64,000 bases of DNA. Origin: Chara braunii. Lineage: Eukaryota; Streptophyta; Charophyceae; Charales; Characeae. Position 1 is the stretch's first letter, and the number at the start of each line of letters is the position of its first letter. Shown here in pieces: positions 44,701 through 56,577 of the stretch. The position numbers and the translations under genes are program-made. Where the stretch lies: NCBI GenBank assembly GCA_003427395.1, contig BFEA01000108.1, forward strand, positions 2,907,891 to 2,971,890, read 5' to 3'. The notes beneath the pieces are model-generated. The model was not told where the DNA came from. It saw nothing but the letters and a program-made list of their open reading frames with translations, and did not search any database.

Positions 44701-45251
44701 TTTAATGCGATGTATGAGTGTTTTCGTTATTCCAGTACCTTCCTTTTCCAAAAGAAGGTGCTTTTATAAAAAGGACAAGAAACGACTTGAGTTATGATCG
44801 ATCAGGCGAAGTCTAAGTAACCGACGTGGTCCGCAGACGATCAGCCACCTACGAAACGAGCGGCTTCGTTGGGATCGATCTATATTCATCTGTAAGAGTT
44901 GTCTGTACTACGGCGAAACGAGCAAAACGCCCTTGGCTGGTCTACCTCTACATTTGCATGTAAAAACTTTCGTATGAAGATCAGTAGCTCGGTAGGGATA
45001 CGCCTCTGAGGATGGTGATAAGTCCTCAGGGAAGACAAGTTGTGCCTCGCTGGACCCTGACCTGTCGTAGGGGAACGCGAGAGGTACGACTGACGCACCC
45101 GGCTAGAGCGACCAAACCCCATTGTTCACCCCGATGAATTTCGGGGGAAGCGTTCTGACTCTAATTGAGAAATATCAAACTCCTGCGTGATGCGGCCGGG
45201 AGGTCCCCCTTTATGCGCGACGACGCGAGGGGGGCCGTTGCGTCTGACAGG

Positions 45252-45270
45252 TGGCGCCGTTGCCGAGGAT
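45252..45270 (+). promoter_or_regulatory. Primer-binding site, tRNA-Asp type
   Basis: TGGCGCCGTTGCCGAGGAT lies two bases after the 5' LTR. It matches the complement of the 3' end of plant tRNA-Asp (CCGGCAACGGCGCCA) except one base. Minus-strand DNA synthesis would start here. Confidence 0.85.
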
Positions 45271-45572
45271 GACAGCTATCTACCGTTGTCCCTGGTGGAA
45301 TGACACTCGGGTAAGGTAATCCTGAATAACTACTTTGTATTGTTATTTAACTAGGCTGTTCGATTGTGAATTGATTTCCTCTCGAAAGGACAAGTGACAT
45401 TATCATGGCAATGACCCTAGTACGACTGAGAGATTGTGAGGTAATAATGACTCAACGTGGATGAGCTATTTCGATTAATCGGAAATCACATAATGAGATG
45501 GGCTTGCTAAAAATCTTTCCCGACTTAGGTAATTGGTTGCAATCCTTGTTCCTCCTGACACTTCACTCAAGA

Positions 45573-46947
45573 TGGGGAACCCCAACCTCGTTGAGAACGA
45601 TAGTTTGGGCGAAGAGAGACGCAATGACATTCAGAAACTCGCGAGGCTTATCCGACAAACCACCACGTCAAATGAGAAGTTTCCGAAAATCAAGGTTCCT
45701 CTGTTCGATGGAGAGAATGTTACGGACTGGCTAAAAAAACATGAGTTAAATGCTCATGTGCGTCAATTGACTGAAAAAAAGATGTTGGAAGTGGTAAAAC
45801 GCTATGTGCACGTTGATCTTGTGGAAAAGTTGGGAAGATGGCGTGTAGGACACGAATCTAGAAAACATTCTGTGAGCGAATGTTGGAAAAATACCAGCTG
45901 GGAGACGGATTGTTGGACGTCTATGACCTTCGTAAAGTGAGTCGAGAGAAATTTGGGACGATCGAAGGATTCCTAAAGAGGTTTGAGAAGGTAGCTAAGA
46001 GGATTCCCGATCTTCCCGATAAGACGAAATGCATTATCTTTCTGACCAACTTCACCGAAGTGGAGCAAAGAGAATTGATGAAAGGTTTTACTACCAGGTA
46101 CGACTGGGATAAGATTAAGGAGAATCTTAAGGTCGGTGACTTCGACCAAATGCTCTATCATCTTCTGCACAAACAAAGGAAAATGGGGGAGGAGGAGTTA
46201 GTAAGTAGTGATAAGGATAAAAAGATGTTCGGGCGATTATGGATGTTAGAATGATGATGAAAGAAATGAGGAAGGAGGGGTTGTGTGGCAAGGTACTGAC
46301 AATAAGGCAACAAGATGGCAAGAGAAAAAAAAAAAGAAATGGAGGAAGAGTCCGACGAGGAAGGTAGTGAAAAAGAAGAAGAAGAAGAACCTCCTCGGAA
46401 ACTGACGAAGGCCGAACGAAAAACCATGAATCAAACACGGGGAGAGCAATGTACGATTGCAAAACAATCCAGGAATAAGAGTGGCCATGAGAATGATAAT
46501 TGTGATACTATCAATCAGCATCAGAGGCAATATCAAGATACCGAGCCCTGACAATTTCGGCCGCAAGTCGGAGGAGGTCGGGGGCATGGTCGGGGAACTT
46601 CTGGAAGTCGCGGTTACGATAATAGGGATTGGAATTGTAACTATTGTGCCCAAAGAGGGCACAATGTCCGATATTGTCAGACCCTCGCTAGAGATGAGGA
46701 GGATCGGATAATGTACACAAACATCCGAGGGGAGGTGTTCAATTTCGAAGAGAACCTTATCGATTCATATATAGAAGGAGGAATGAGGAAGGAAGCATTT
46801 CGACGTATGAATTGGACCATGCCCTGCACTTATCGGTTGGCCTCGAAAGAAGAAATGGAGGTGCTTGAGTCAGAAGAGGCTGCACGCCATACAATTTTTA
46901 GTAGGCTTGAAGTTAGTAAGGGCAAGACCGAAAAGGAAAGACTCTGA
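45573..46947 (+). pseudogene. gag of the large Gypsy element, frameshifted
   Basis: The ATG at 45573 opens MGNPNLVENDSLGEERRNDI and a helical N-terminal region (FDGENVTDWLKKHEL). After a shift near 45880 the capsid-like part continues (EGFLKRFEKVAKRIPDLP). An acidic Lys/Glu tract follows, then in another frame an RGG-like stretch and a CX2CX4HX4C knuckle, CNYCAQRGHNVRYC (46636-46677). The frame ends at the TGA at 46947. This is the nucleocapsid-type organisation of Gypsy gag, broken by at least two frame changes. Confidence 0.75.
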
Positions 46948-46950
46948 GAT

Positions 46951-47985
46951 ATGCGAAAGGCTTTAAGCTCGAGAAGCAATTTAGAGACATTTGGAGGCCC
47001 AGTTATGAGACTCGGTCTCGGTATGGAAAGGGTTTGGCCAGACATGCCCAATATGTTTCTACTTGGTGGGTACGACGAGAAAAGGGGCATGGATCCTTTG
47101 GCGGCGTCTCTGTTAGCATTACGTGCGGGGAGGTCATCATCGTCCCACCTTCAGACGGCCTCTGCAGGAACGCGTTCTGTCTTGAACAGGCCCGTCCTTC
47201 GACGAGGAACGTCACCGACAATCCCTCAAGCACAGAAGATTAAGAAGGGGATCCAACCTCGAGTCGCGCTCGTTGTCAGTGCAAAGGTGCAACAAGACGA
47301 GCCGATGGTAATCGTGGAAGAAGACTTGGACACGGAAGATGAGAAATTGAGGGTGGAAGACGAGTGTAAGGCAAGGTTACGCGCCAAAAAACGAGGTGTA
47401 GATGAGAGTCAAGATAAGGAAAAGGAAGAGGGAGAAGAGGAAGGGCACCAGAAGAAGAAGAACCGGTACACGATTTCGATTGAGGAAGGGATCGACATTG
47501 AGACGATGGTGGATCGGATACTTGAGAGCCATCGAGATTTGGTAACACTCAAGGAATTTTTTGTAGCCTCGCAAAAGATTCGGGAAGAGCTTAAGAAAAG
47601 ACTGACTCGACGAAAGGTGATGACAGTTAAGTTAGGGGAGGTAATCCCACCTGAGACAAATTGGACTCCTGCGGGAGCAAAGATGAATTGGAGGTGCGTA
47701 GCGACTGGGCACGTAATGGTCAAGATAGGTGTTTCACAACATCTTGCGCTCGTTAACATCGGAGCGGAGATGAACATATTAAGGAAAAAAAATGCGCTAG
47801 AATTAGGAATTGAGATTGATCGCACTGATAATGGATTTTTGGTTAGCGCTGGAGGGTCGACGCCCTTTTGTGGAACTGCCAGTAACGTCAGTATACAGAT
47901 CGGCAAGGTAAAGGTATGGTTTTATTTTTACGTGTTGCCACTGGTTGAGCATGGGGTGATGTTGGGACGGTCATTCTTATGCTGA
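46951..47985 (+). pseudogene. Aspartic protease region of the large Gypsy element
   Basis: Open for 344 codons. The N-terminal half is an acidic/basic linker (TEDEKLRVEDECKARLRAKK). The C-terminal half is a retropepsin-like domain: HLALVNIGAEMNIL in place of the usual D(S/T)GA, then GSTPFCGTASNVSIQIG and a flap-side VMLGRSF corresponding to ILG. The catalytic Asp is Asn, a GAC/GAT-to-AAC type change, so it would be inactive. Confidence 0.7.
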
Positions 47986-48530
47986 TCATAGTCCATCATC
48001 ATCAATAAGCATGATGGGACGATGTTCATAATACTGTGCGAGTGTGTGGACACTTCGAGGTGATCAAGTGCTCGAACACGGGGCCTAAGAATTCAAGGAA
48101 CTGGTTGAACCCTGAATCCTATAGCTTCGAGGAAGCGGAACAATTACTAAGAGAGCAAGAATCCTATGGGAAGGACGATGGGGAGAACCCGAGGCAGTTT
48201 TCCTTAGCTCTTCCAGACGTCTCACAGACTCTGGATTTCGTTTCAACCCACTCTAAAGTCGACCGAAACCTTGTATAGACGCTAAGAGATTGTGTCTGAA
48301 GGTGGTGGCACGGGGAGTATGTTCTTAACATATCAACCTAGCATCCAATCCGTTGGTGAGGAAGGTGTGAAACCACATGCCAAGCAAGGGTCTTTTTTAG
48401 AGTAGGAAGAATTAAAGTTGGATCAAAGCGGCGGTATAAGAAAGTAGCTGACAAAGCCAAGCCTGTCCCCGTCCTAGTCACCCATGACGAAGAAGTGTAT
48501 TACAAGGAGGAAAAATAGTGGATAAGGGCG

Positions 48531-49460
48531 ATGAGAGAAAAATGTGAAAGAGAGTCGTGTCGTTTAACCAACGAGAGAATTAAGGAGATGATCATTGGAG
48601 AAGAGGGCTTCCTAACAAAGGAAGAGAAAACCCTCATGATTGATGTCATGAAGGAAGCACACTTGGCGTATGCTTTTAATGACGATGAAAGAGAAAGATT
48701 AGACGTTGATAAAATCCCGATGATTAGAATACATACGGTACCGCACAAACCTTGGAATATAAGGGGGCCATGCTACCCTGACCCGGATGACCATCGGAAG
48801 GTTGTAGACTACCTAGATGGGAAAATCACGACGAAGGTAGCCGACTACTCTTATGGACCATATGCGTCACCCTGGTTTTGTTTTGTCAAACCTAACAGTG
48901 TCTTACGGTGGGTACAAGATTTGCAGAGATTGAATGCGGTGACGGTTCGGGATGTCGGTAGACTTCTAAACGCATATCACTTGTCCGAGGCCAGCGCCGA
49001 TAGACCCATCATCACCTTGATTGATCTTTATTCTGGCTATAATCAGTTTCCCTTGTACACGGCCGATAAACCTATAACGACAACGCATACACCTAGGGGG
49101 CTGGTTCACATGTGTTCCGCGCCTCAAGGTTGGACTAATGCCGTCGCGATCGTACAACGATACATGATGAAGGTTGTGCAACCGCTTTGTCCGGACCCGA
49201 CCTCACCATATATCGATGACTTGTCGACTCGAGGACCGAGGGACAAGGATGAATCTGAAGTGAAACCAGGCGTACGTAAGTTCGTTTGGGATCACATTCA
49301 CGACATCAAGAAAGTTCTCGCTAAGTTAAAGGAGTGTAATTTCATGGCAAGTGAAGTAAAATTCAGACACTGCATGAGTGAGGCTACAATCTTGGGGTTC
49401 CTATGCAACGAGAAAGGTCGTCGACCGGATACCAAGAAAACAAATAAGATCCTAGAATGA
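48531..49460 (+). pseudogene. Reverse transcriptase of the large Gypsy element
   Basis: The 309-codon frame carries VPHKPWNIRGPCYPDPDDH, ASPWFCFVKPNSVLRWVQDL, LITLIDLYSGYNQFPLY, TPRGLVHMCSAPQGWTNAV and the catalytic SPYIDDLSTRG (about 49206-49235). NEKGRRPDTKK follows, then a TGA where the RT pattern expects Trp before Pro. This is the Gypsy fingers/palm order. The motifs are well kept, and this is the best-preserved pol part. Confidence 0.85.
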
Positions 49461-50183
49461 CCTACTCCACTTAAGTCTGTTAGTGAGATAAGGAGTTTTC
49501 CCCGGACTTGTGGGTTTTGGAGGATCTTCATCCAACGTTTTGCTGCAAGGGTGGAACACTTACGCAAACTCGTGCGTAAGGACCAAGATTGAGAATGGGG
49601 AGCGGATCAACAGAAAATAGTTGAGAACATAAAGGCTGAGTTTCGCAAGGGAGGGATGGTGCTCGGGGTTCCATGCTTCGGTAATGACCCAGAGCGACCA
49701 TTCATAATTGAAACCGATGCAGGACATACGACTTTATGAGGGGTCCTTATTCAAAATGACGAGAGCGGGGTTGAACGTCCATTAAGGTTTGAAAGTAGAA
49801 CCCTCAACCTCACAGAGCGAAACTATTCCCAGTTCAAGAGAGAGATTTTAGCGGTACTTTATTGCCTAAGAATTTTTCGCAACTATGTTTTCGGCCGGAG
49901 TTTCGCCTTGAGGGTTGAACCAACTGCCCTAGCTCAGTCATTAAGAAATTATTCCCCTTCCGATCCGACGATCGCAAAATGACTTACATACATTTGGATG
50001 TTCGATTTTGAACTCGAGAGGATAGCCGGCGTGAAGAATCGGGCAGACGGGCTAAGTAGAATCGATTGGGACAACTCCAAGATTCGAGCAGAGGACTTTG
50101 TGTCTGTTGACGGATTTCTGGAGATCAAGGAAGGTCAACCAAGTATAAATTCTTACCACTATCTGGTTGATGCGTCTTACTGA
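49461..50183 (+). pseudogene. RNase H and connection of the large Gypsy element
   Basis: Read with stops ignored: RSFPRTCGFWRIFI, PERPFIIETDAGHTTL (first catalytic Asp), LNLTERNYSQFKREILAVL (Glu block), RVEPTALAQSL, TYIWMFDFELERIAGVKNRADGLSR (the usual ADGLSR ending). TGA codons interrupt at 49458, near 49591, 49738, 49979 and 50181. Most sit where Trp or Gly is expected. Confidence 0.75.
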
Positions 50184-50294
50184 CAAGGGAAGTCTATGTG
50201 GAACGCTCCCAACTTTTATCAAGTTCGTCCTGAGCTGGTGAAAGAAGAGCCATTTATTGAGGAGGATCCATGGGGTGAGAGGTCCAGTGAGTAG

Positions 50295-51659
50295 ATGATG
50301 AGCCTCACACTTTCGGACTCCATTCGGCTGTCGAAAGATCCCTTGTCAATTCAAGAAGGTTTTCGGCATGCCGATGAGGTCTTAAGAGTGTTTGACGGGA
50401 CGTGTTTTGTGATTAACACATTAATTGAGGAGGATTTGCGGGCAATGGTACCAACTGACGAGGATGGTAGGATGAAAGAAACCTTTAGGAAAAATGAGTA
50501 CAATGGGATATATAGAGAGATCGGATTATGGTTGAGTAAGGAGATATAAGAGAAAATTGTGAAAGGTGACATTCGTCGGAAAGGTGAAGAGTTCGTGGTT
50601 AGGTACGACCATCTATTTAAGAAGAGCGGAGACGGTATCCCGAAGAGGGTCGTTTGTGGAATTATGAGACAATTAGACGTGATTGCGGCTTTCAGGATTG
50701 CAGGAGGACATCGCTCGGCCCGAATGATGCTTCTGAAGGTACGACATCTTTATTTCTGGGACGGTATGAATAAAATGATTACGGATTACTACAGTTCGTG
50801 CGTTCCTTGTCAAAAACGCTCCAACCATAAGTATGTCGAACCCCTTTACCCACGGTACGTTGCAGAACCAGGAGCCGTGGTGCACCTCGACTTGGTGGTT
50901 ATGCCCCTAAGGATGAATGAATATCGGTTTATCTTTGACGCAAGGGACAATCTAACATGATTCGTCGACGGGTGCGTGATACGAGAAAGGACTGGAAGAG
51001 TTTTAGTTGAATGTATCGAAGAATACTATCTTCGGTATTCTTTCATCTGCGAAATTGTGATGGATCGAGGTAGCGAATTCCGAGCAAAAAAAGTTCAAAC
51101 TCTGTTAAGGAGGTTTGGTGTGAACTATCGGTATACCACAAAGACGCATCCACATGTGAACGCCCCAGTTGAGAGGGGGCACTCTACCCTCACAAACTTG
51201 TTGGCTAAGTGGTGTGCTGGGAAACCTTCTAGGTGCCCAGTATACCTTCGGACAACGATGTTCGTCGAAAATATCACCGTGAAGAGAACGACTTGGTATG
51301 CTCCGACAACTCTTTGGTTTGAACGACATGTAACCTTTCCGATCGAGAGTCTCCTGACTACGTGGCAGAGGCAAGACTTAGAGACAAACCTTTCACTGGA
51401 AGAGTTGCTTGACTTAAGGGCCAGACAAATCATGGCTACAAAGGAAAGGATTGAAGAGGCTGCCACTTCGACTGCAACAAGTAGAAGAGCGGACAAGGAG
51501 AGGTGGGACAGGCAACCGCGGGTCCGAAAGGAACCCCTGGAGGTCGGTGATGTTGTCCTTCTTTACGACTCTTCGCTGAAAAAACAGTGGTCACGGAAGT
51601 TGGATAATAGATGGTTGGGACCTTATCGCGTCCTCAAGAAATCGGAACATGGAGCGTAG
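50295..51659 (+). pseudogene. Integrase of the large Gypsy element
   Basis: The zinc-binding part has GGHRSARMMLLKVRHLYFW and SCVPCQ, with the first His of HHCC lost. The core has HLDLVV, MDRGSEF and APVERG, with exactly 35 residues between the second Asp and the Glu (DX35E). Then PLEVGDVVLLYD, WSRKLDNRWLGPYRVLKK gives the GPY/F module. Stops at 50546, 50959 (TGA) and 51657 (TAG) interrupt. No chromodomain is evident. Confidence 0.85.
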
Positions 51660-51856
51660 GAGGTCGAGGATTTGAATGGAGCTCAATGACGGGATTGGGT
51701 TTCAAGATCAAGGTTGAAGAAATTCATACAAAGGACCTGAATAAGGTAAGGACCAAAATTTTTACCTGAGTTAATTACATTTCTGCATCATTGTCTGATG
51801 ACTATTTTATTTAGTCAAACTGATGAGTTTCCTTTCTTTCTTTTCTGACTGTCCTT

Positions 51857-52722
51857 GTGACGACAGGGAGGGAAAGGAAAAGTGAAGCTACAGTTCGAGA
51901 TGGCTCGTGGCTACTGACATGTCTCATTGAACGACTCGATGAGCTGGATCGACGTGTTACTAGTCTGGAAGGGGCACAAAGAAGGAAAGACTCTGGGTCA
52001 CAACCAACTACAGCCTCAAACAACCATTTCGTCAAAACGGACATATTATACTTTTTGAACGAAATAAAAACTGTTTTTTTTTGCCAAAATCCGGTCGGAA
52101 TATTTTTTTCCTTGGGGTCCGGCGTTCCCAAAACGCCGGACCCCTCACATGTATTCCGACCGGATTTTGGCAAAAAAAGTTAGTTTTGATTTCGTTCAAA
52201 AAATATAATATGTCCGTTTTGACGAAATGGCTGTTCTCAGTTAAAGGGAAGCCGAAAGTGGTTGGACCTGTCTCAAGGAATAGCCAGAGGAAAGACCGAA
52301 ATGTTGGACCTTCGCAGCAATCGAAGGCAGACTCCTTGGTAATCAAGGAGAAGGGTTAGCCGACAGAGAGAAGGAAAGTGGGAGTGTCAGAGCCTGCTAG
52401 GGCTGCGAGGCGGACACCTCAAGAAAGTGCAATTGTTTGAAGCAAGAGAGATAGGGTCACATTGTCAAGCAATGAGAAGTCGGCAAAGCTTGCCAAAGAC
52501 GATGCCTCAGCTCGAGAGAGAGGAAATGCGCTTAGTGCGAAACAACGTAGCGAGGTTTTGAGGAGGGTTCTTAGTCCTCCGCTGTCTAGGTCGAATGGTA
52601 GGACAAATTTTCAAGGGACGGAGAAGACACCATTATCGGGACCGCCCATTCTGTGTCAGAAAACGGGTCATAAGGCTAGAGATTGCGCAGTTCTTAGGGA
52701 GGAAACCAGATTGGAGTCATGA
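51857..52722 (+). pseudogene. Post-integrase ORF with coiled coil and degenerate zinc knuckle
   Basis: Downstream of integrase, the frame at 51857 gives LIERLDELDRRVTSLEGAQ, a short coiled coil, and is cut by the foldback element at 52019-52235. Text continues with Lys/Ser-rich sequence. A later frame (52462-52722) ends LCQKTGHKARDCAV, a CX4HX4C remnant of a zinc knuckle lacking its first Cys. Function unknown; possibly a second nucleic-acid-binding protein. Confidence 0.4.
52019..52235. mobile_element. Foldback (MITE-like) element, 217 bp
   Basis: The arms are inverted complements over nearly their full length (AACAACCATTTCGTCAAAAC against GACGAAATGGCTGTT). The centre is a GC hairpin, GGTCCGGCGTT/AACGCCGGACC. 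Flanked by CTCA on both sides (52015-52018, 52236-52239). Confidence 0.65.
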
Positions 52723-52734
52723 TACATTTTTAAG

Positions 52735-52795
52735 GCTATATATGTATATGACAATATATCTATATTATATATATTATATATATATATATATATGT
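52735..52795. repeat. (TA)n-rich microsatellite
   Basis: TATATA runs with short interruptions. Confidence 0.85.
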
Positions 52796-53359
52796 GCCAA
52801 GACTTTGTTATTGACTCTGTTTGACTCCATGTTTTGACTCGATTGACTTGATGGAGAATGTGTTGGACATTGACGACTAAACTTTATGTTTAAACCTGGT
52901 GAAATTATTTAGTTGGGTATACTGTGGCCTTACTGAGCAAGGCCTGAGGTTGTAATGGGCATTGATCATTCACCTTTGAATTCTTGATCATTATTAAATT
53001 GGTGCAGTGGTGACGCATTTCTTGCAAATCGGATGAGTTAATTGATTAAGAGCTTCATGAATGGCCGTTGTCGAATTACTATGGATGCAAATTGGGACGT
53101 GTCTGTTGGATGAAAATGTTGCCTCTCTCTGAAACTGAAATGGGGAAGGACTTGAAAGAAGAACTTCTGATGAATGGTTTCTCTCGGAATGAGTAGGGTC
53201 CAGACGTTTTCTGGACAACTCCAGATGGTTGTATTATGGAGGCTTGTTAGGGGCTATACCTGACTCGTTTGGGTCTTGCTGAGGTTAAAAAGAGTATTCG
53301 AAAGGGGATGTTAGGAGGCTCGGGGCCTCAGTGTTTATTCCATCCCTGACATCCATTAT

Positions 53360-53494
53360 CGTAGTACAGTGCTAGTATCCTCGTGGGACATGGGAGACCC
53401 GGGTTGAATTCCCGGTGACACAATTAAAAAAGTGTCGAGGTGTGGTGTTTGCATCCCTATGGCTAAAGAGAGACCCGGGTTGGAATCCCGACGG
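53360..53494 (+). repeat. Two tRNA-like sequences in tandem
   Basis: Unit 1 (53360-53421): GTAGTACAGTGCTAGTATC resembles the A-box half of plant tRNA-Asp, and GACCCGGGTTGAATTCCCGG forms a 5-bp T stem with B-box GGTTGAATTCC. Unit 2 (53434-53494) has GACCCGGGTTGGAATCCCG. Anticodon arms are not canonical and no acceptor stem closes. These are tRNA-derived pseudogenes or part of a SINE. Confidence 0.5.
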
Positions 53495-53554
53495 TGATGG
53501 ATGTTTCCGCAAGTGAAATTACTCAAACAACTTGATGGATGTCGATTGCTTACT

Positions 53555-53930
53555 AGCCGAAGGTTGCATCCGGTACCATTCGGAGAGACAGATGTTGTTT
53601 TGGCCGCCGGTGGGGTGATACCGGAACCATTCTGAAGGGAGATACATTGGTTTTACGCTTCCAGAGGCTGAATCTGGGTATTATTCCAAGTTCAAAAATT
53701 TTGGTTGGCTGGAGGCTGAATCTGGTGCCATTTCAGTAACTGTTTTAGGCTGACTGGGGCCTGAACCCAGTAAATCATGAAAGGACTGTGTTTTAGGCTA
53801 CCAAGGGCTGAACTTGGTTTCATCCGCAAACACTTGCAATTGGTTTTACGTTTCCAGAGGCGGATTCTAGTACCATTTCAATGATTGTTTTGTGCTTCTG
53901 GAGGCTGAATCCATTTTCGTTGTTAAATTT
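53555..53930. repeat. Diverged minisatellite, unit about 45-60 bp
   Basis: GTTTTACGCTTCCAGAGGCT followed by GAATCTGG and CCATTTCA recur about seven times with much divergence. It lies between the integrase side and the 3' LTR. Confidence 0.65.
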
Positions 53931-55850
53931 TGGGAGCATGTCTGAATTTAAGATGGGTTGTCTTTCAGAATGAGGGACATGCGTGCTTTAAGAGACCTTG
54001 CTACTAATATGCTTGGAAACGGGCGCACACAAAATTATCAACAAGCTATCTACCTATGGATTAATCCTAAACGACGAGGGCGTCGTTTAATGGAGTCCGG
54101 GATGACTGTCGGGGCTATAAGGGTTTCTGCCGGTATGTTGACGGCTCCCGGTAAGGCGTCGTTCTATCAGTAAGATGACGGGGCGTCGGTGAGCGGAAAA
54201 GGGACAAAGTGAAGATAATCCTCCACGACGTGGCAAAAGATTTCATGGGTATCCCAACCTTTCTCTTATTGGATATTGACCCCGCATCTGTCTTTTCTAA
54301 ATTTATTACTCAGAATCTAGGGTTGGGCACCCAAGTGGCTGTACGAAGGGCAGTTGACGCTACCAAGGCATACCGCGGTAGGTACCGCTAAAGGAAGGAA
54401 GCCGCGACGACGGAGAAGTCGGGGGTACCATTCCCCTTCGCCCCCACCATCAAATCGACGCACTATGACCTAAACAAAAGGTTGTCACGTGGCCTATCGG
54501 CCGCGCAATTCAGGGTCCATCGAAGGAAAAAACCAACGTTAGAAGTACTTGAAGCACGACTGCAAACATAGGAGAAGGGGGAGATCTGGGAAGGGGGAGA
54601 TCTGAGAAGGGGGCGCTCGAGTTAAAGGCCTATCCGAAAAGACTATTGAAGAGGACCTACCCTACCGCAATCCCTATAGGACTCAACCCCGCTCCCACGC
54701 CATGTGTGCACGCCGTGCCATTTAACTAGGCTAAGTGGGTGTCCAGGTAATATGAGAGGAAACCGCGAAGATAAGGCACAAAGGGACCAATCATTCCCCA
54801 ACAATGCACGATGATCTAAAGAGAATGGGGTCGCGCGACCGATCGGCTGCGCGATTCAGAGCTCGACGGTTGAAAACGGCCGCGCCGGGCAATGGCCCGG
54901 AGGCGGCGTGATAACAGGCAAAACTAAGGGTTGAAGTTAAAAATTTATCTAGGAAATTTACCGATAAAAACACACCCTATCTGAGTTTTTATAGCCCTAA
55001 CCTCGCGCCGGCGTTATACCTACCTACCCCACTGCCCAACTAGGCTAAGAGGGTGTGCGGGCGGTGCAAGGGGAGAAACGCTAAGTGGAGAAAGGCCCTA
55101 AAAGAACGTGCCTCGGGAAAGTCAGTGAGCTACCCGGCGTATACCTGTCTTATAGAAGGAGCGCTCCTACCTGTACCGTGGTGGAGGCTAGCCCTGTAGG
55201 TTTGGAGGTGGGATGATAAGCAGCAGACATATGGATCGAACCCACCTTCGACCACCGGGCTAACTCCCTTTTTGGGCAGGATCGCGGAGCCCGAGGAAAG
55301 GATGCCTCGGCAGCAGTGGCGGAGTACCACGTCTACTGAGACAAATACCGGCGGCGCTCCCTCCTACACCGTGGCAAGAGCTAGCCCAATGGGTTTGCGG
55401 GCGAAGTGACAACCACTAGGCATAGAGATCGAGCCCACGCGCCCCAACCGACAGGCTGGCTCCTTTTCATGGAGCAGAAGAGCGCCTCTCTGAGAACCAC
55501 GTGATCTGGGAAAATCGCACAGCCCGAAATCCGCCCGCGCGGCAAACTTTCAGCCCCTGCCCGATTACGGGTGGGCTCGATCTCTGGGCAACGAGGTAGA
55601 AGGACCCCGTAACCGTTGGGAGGAGGAACCTAAGGGGAAAGAAAATTCGATCAGCGTGTTTGCACAGTGGGGATTTAAACTGGGGGCGGCGGTGTGAGGA
55701 GAGCGAAGAGCGCGTTAAGACAAAAACGAGGGGGCACCACGGAAGGATGAGCGGTCTCAGGGACAAGTTTTCCAATTTCCGTAGGCCTTGTGGGACCAAG
55801 CGGCGATAGGAATTGCCCTACTATTAGTCTGCGCGCGCTCGACTTCATTC

Positions 55851-55859
55851 TATATAAAG
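55851..55859 (+). promoter_or_regulatory. TATA box, 3' LTR
   Basis: TATATAAAG in the same context as 42622. Confidence 0.6.
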
Positions 55860-56005
55860 CCCAACCTCTCGTATATTTCACTTCACTACAAGGCTCTTAT
55901 GTCGTCAGTTCCTTTCCAGGACGACAGTGAAAATTAGTTTGTCGTGGCCTCCATCGCTTATCATGCCAAACCTTGGCTAAGGGAGTGAGTCGGCCAGCCG
56001 GAGAA

Positions 56006-56577
56006 ATGGGGGCGTGGGTAGCATACAACTCAGGTACCGCAAGCAGTGCTGCCTCGAGCAGTTCGTGACGAGGAATCGCAAGGGTCGCCACCATCATGCT
56101 GTTTCCGAGCAAGGCGGAGGTTAGGGCGTCGGCTGTAGCCGTGGGAGGATTTAGACAAGGATGGGCGAGAGTCGGCCGCATGGTCTTTCATCCAGCGGAC
56201 ATCTATCCGACCGAGGTGGAGCTCATGGAAGACCAAGGAACCGTTGAGGACCCGCCTCGAATTTACACATTTGTGACTACGGCCATAAAGCTGGTACCAA
56301 GCGTTGGCATCTGCCCCCTTAGGAAGAAGCATTGGATCGACGCCGGGGTCGTCTACGACGTCGTGAACGAGACGATCCACCACAAGTTCAAGGACGAGAT
56401 CATGTGGTTGTCCCTGCGCATTATGACGAACCACCACGCTCGGCAGGGGCCATTTGTGTACATCGAGCATTATGATCACGTTGGTCCGTTTGATGTCGGA
56501 TTCTTTGTCGTGGAGAGATGTGACGATGAGGCCCTCTAGCGGCAGGAGGAGAATTTGCTAAAACTCTTTCGTATCTG
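56006..56577 (+). pseudogene. LTR-internal ORF a (3' LTR copy)
   Basis: Homologue of 42778-43353. The ATG at 56006 is followed by a TGA about 20 codons on, where the 5' LTR has CAA. The rest is open to a TAG at about 56537, where the 5' LTR has CAG. The disabling changes differ between the LTRs, so an intact ancestor is implied. Confidence 0.5.

Larger units (their letters stand above)
40840..45249 (+). repeat. 5' LTR
   Basis: 4,410 bases, begins TGTCGGGGCAG and ends GTCTGACA. It aligns with 54107-58515 over the whole length with scattered substitutions and small indels. It contains tRNA-like hairpins, a TATA box, two ORFs and a 45-base minisatellite, in that order. Confidence 0.85.

Noticed and set aside
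49455-50960. Alternative genetic code (TGA as Trp)
   Set aside because: TGG is frequent in the same frames, TAG and TAA stops also occur in decayed frames, and the changes match deamination decay.
53360-53494. Functional tRNA genes
   Set aside because: Acceptor and anticodon arms do not fold. Only A- and B-box-like parts and the T arm are convincing.
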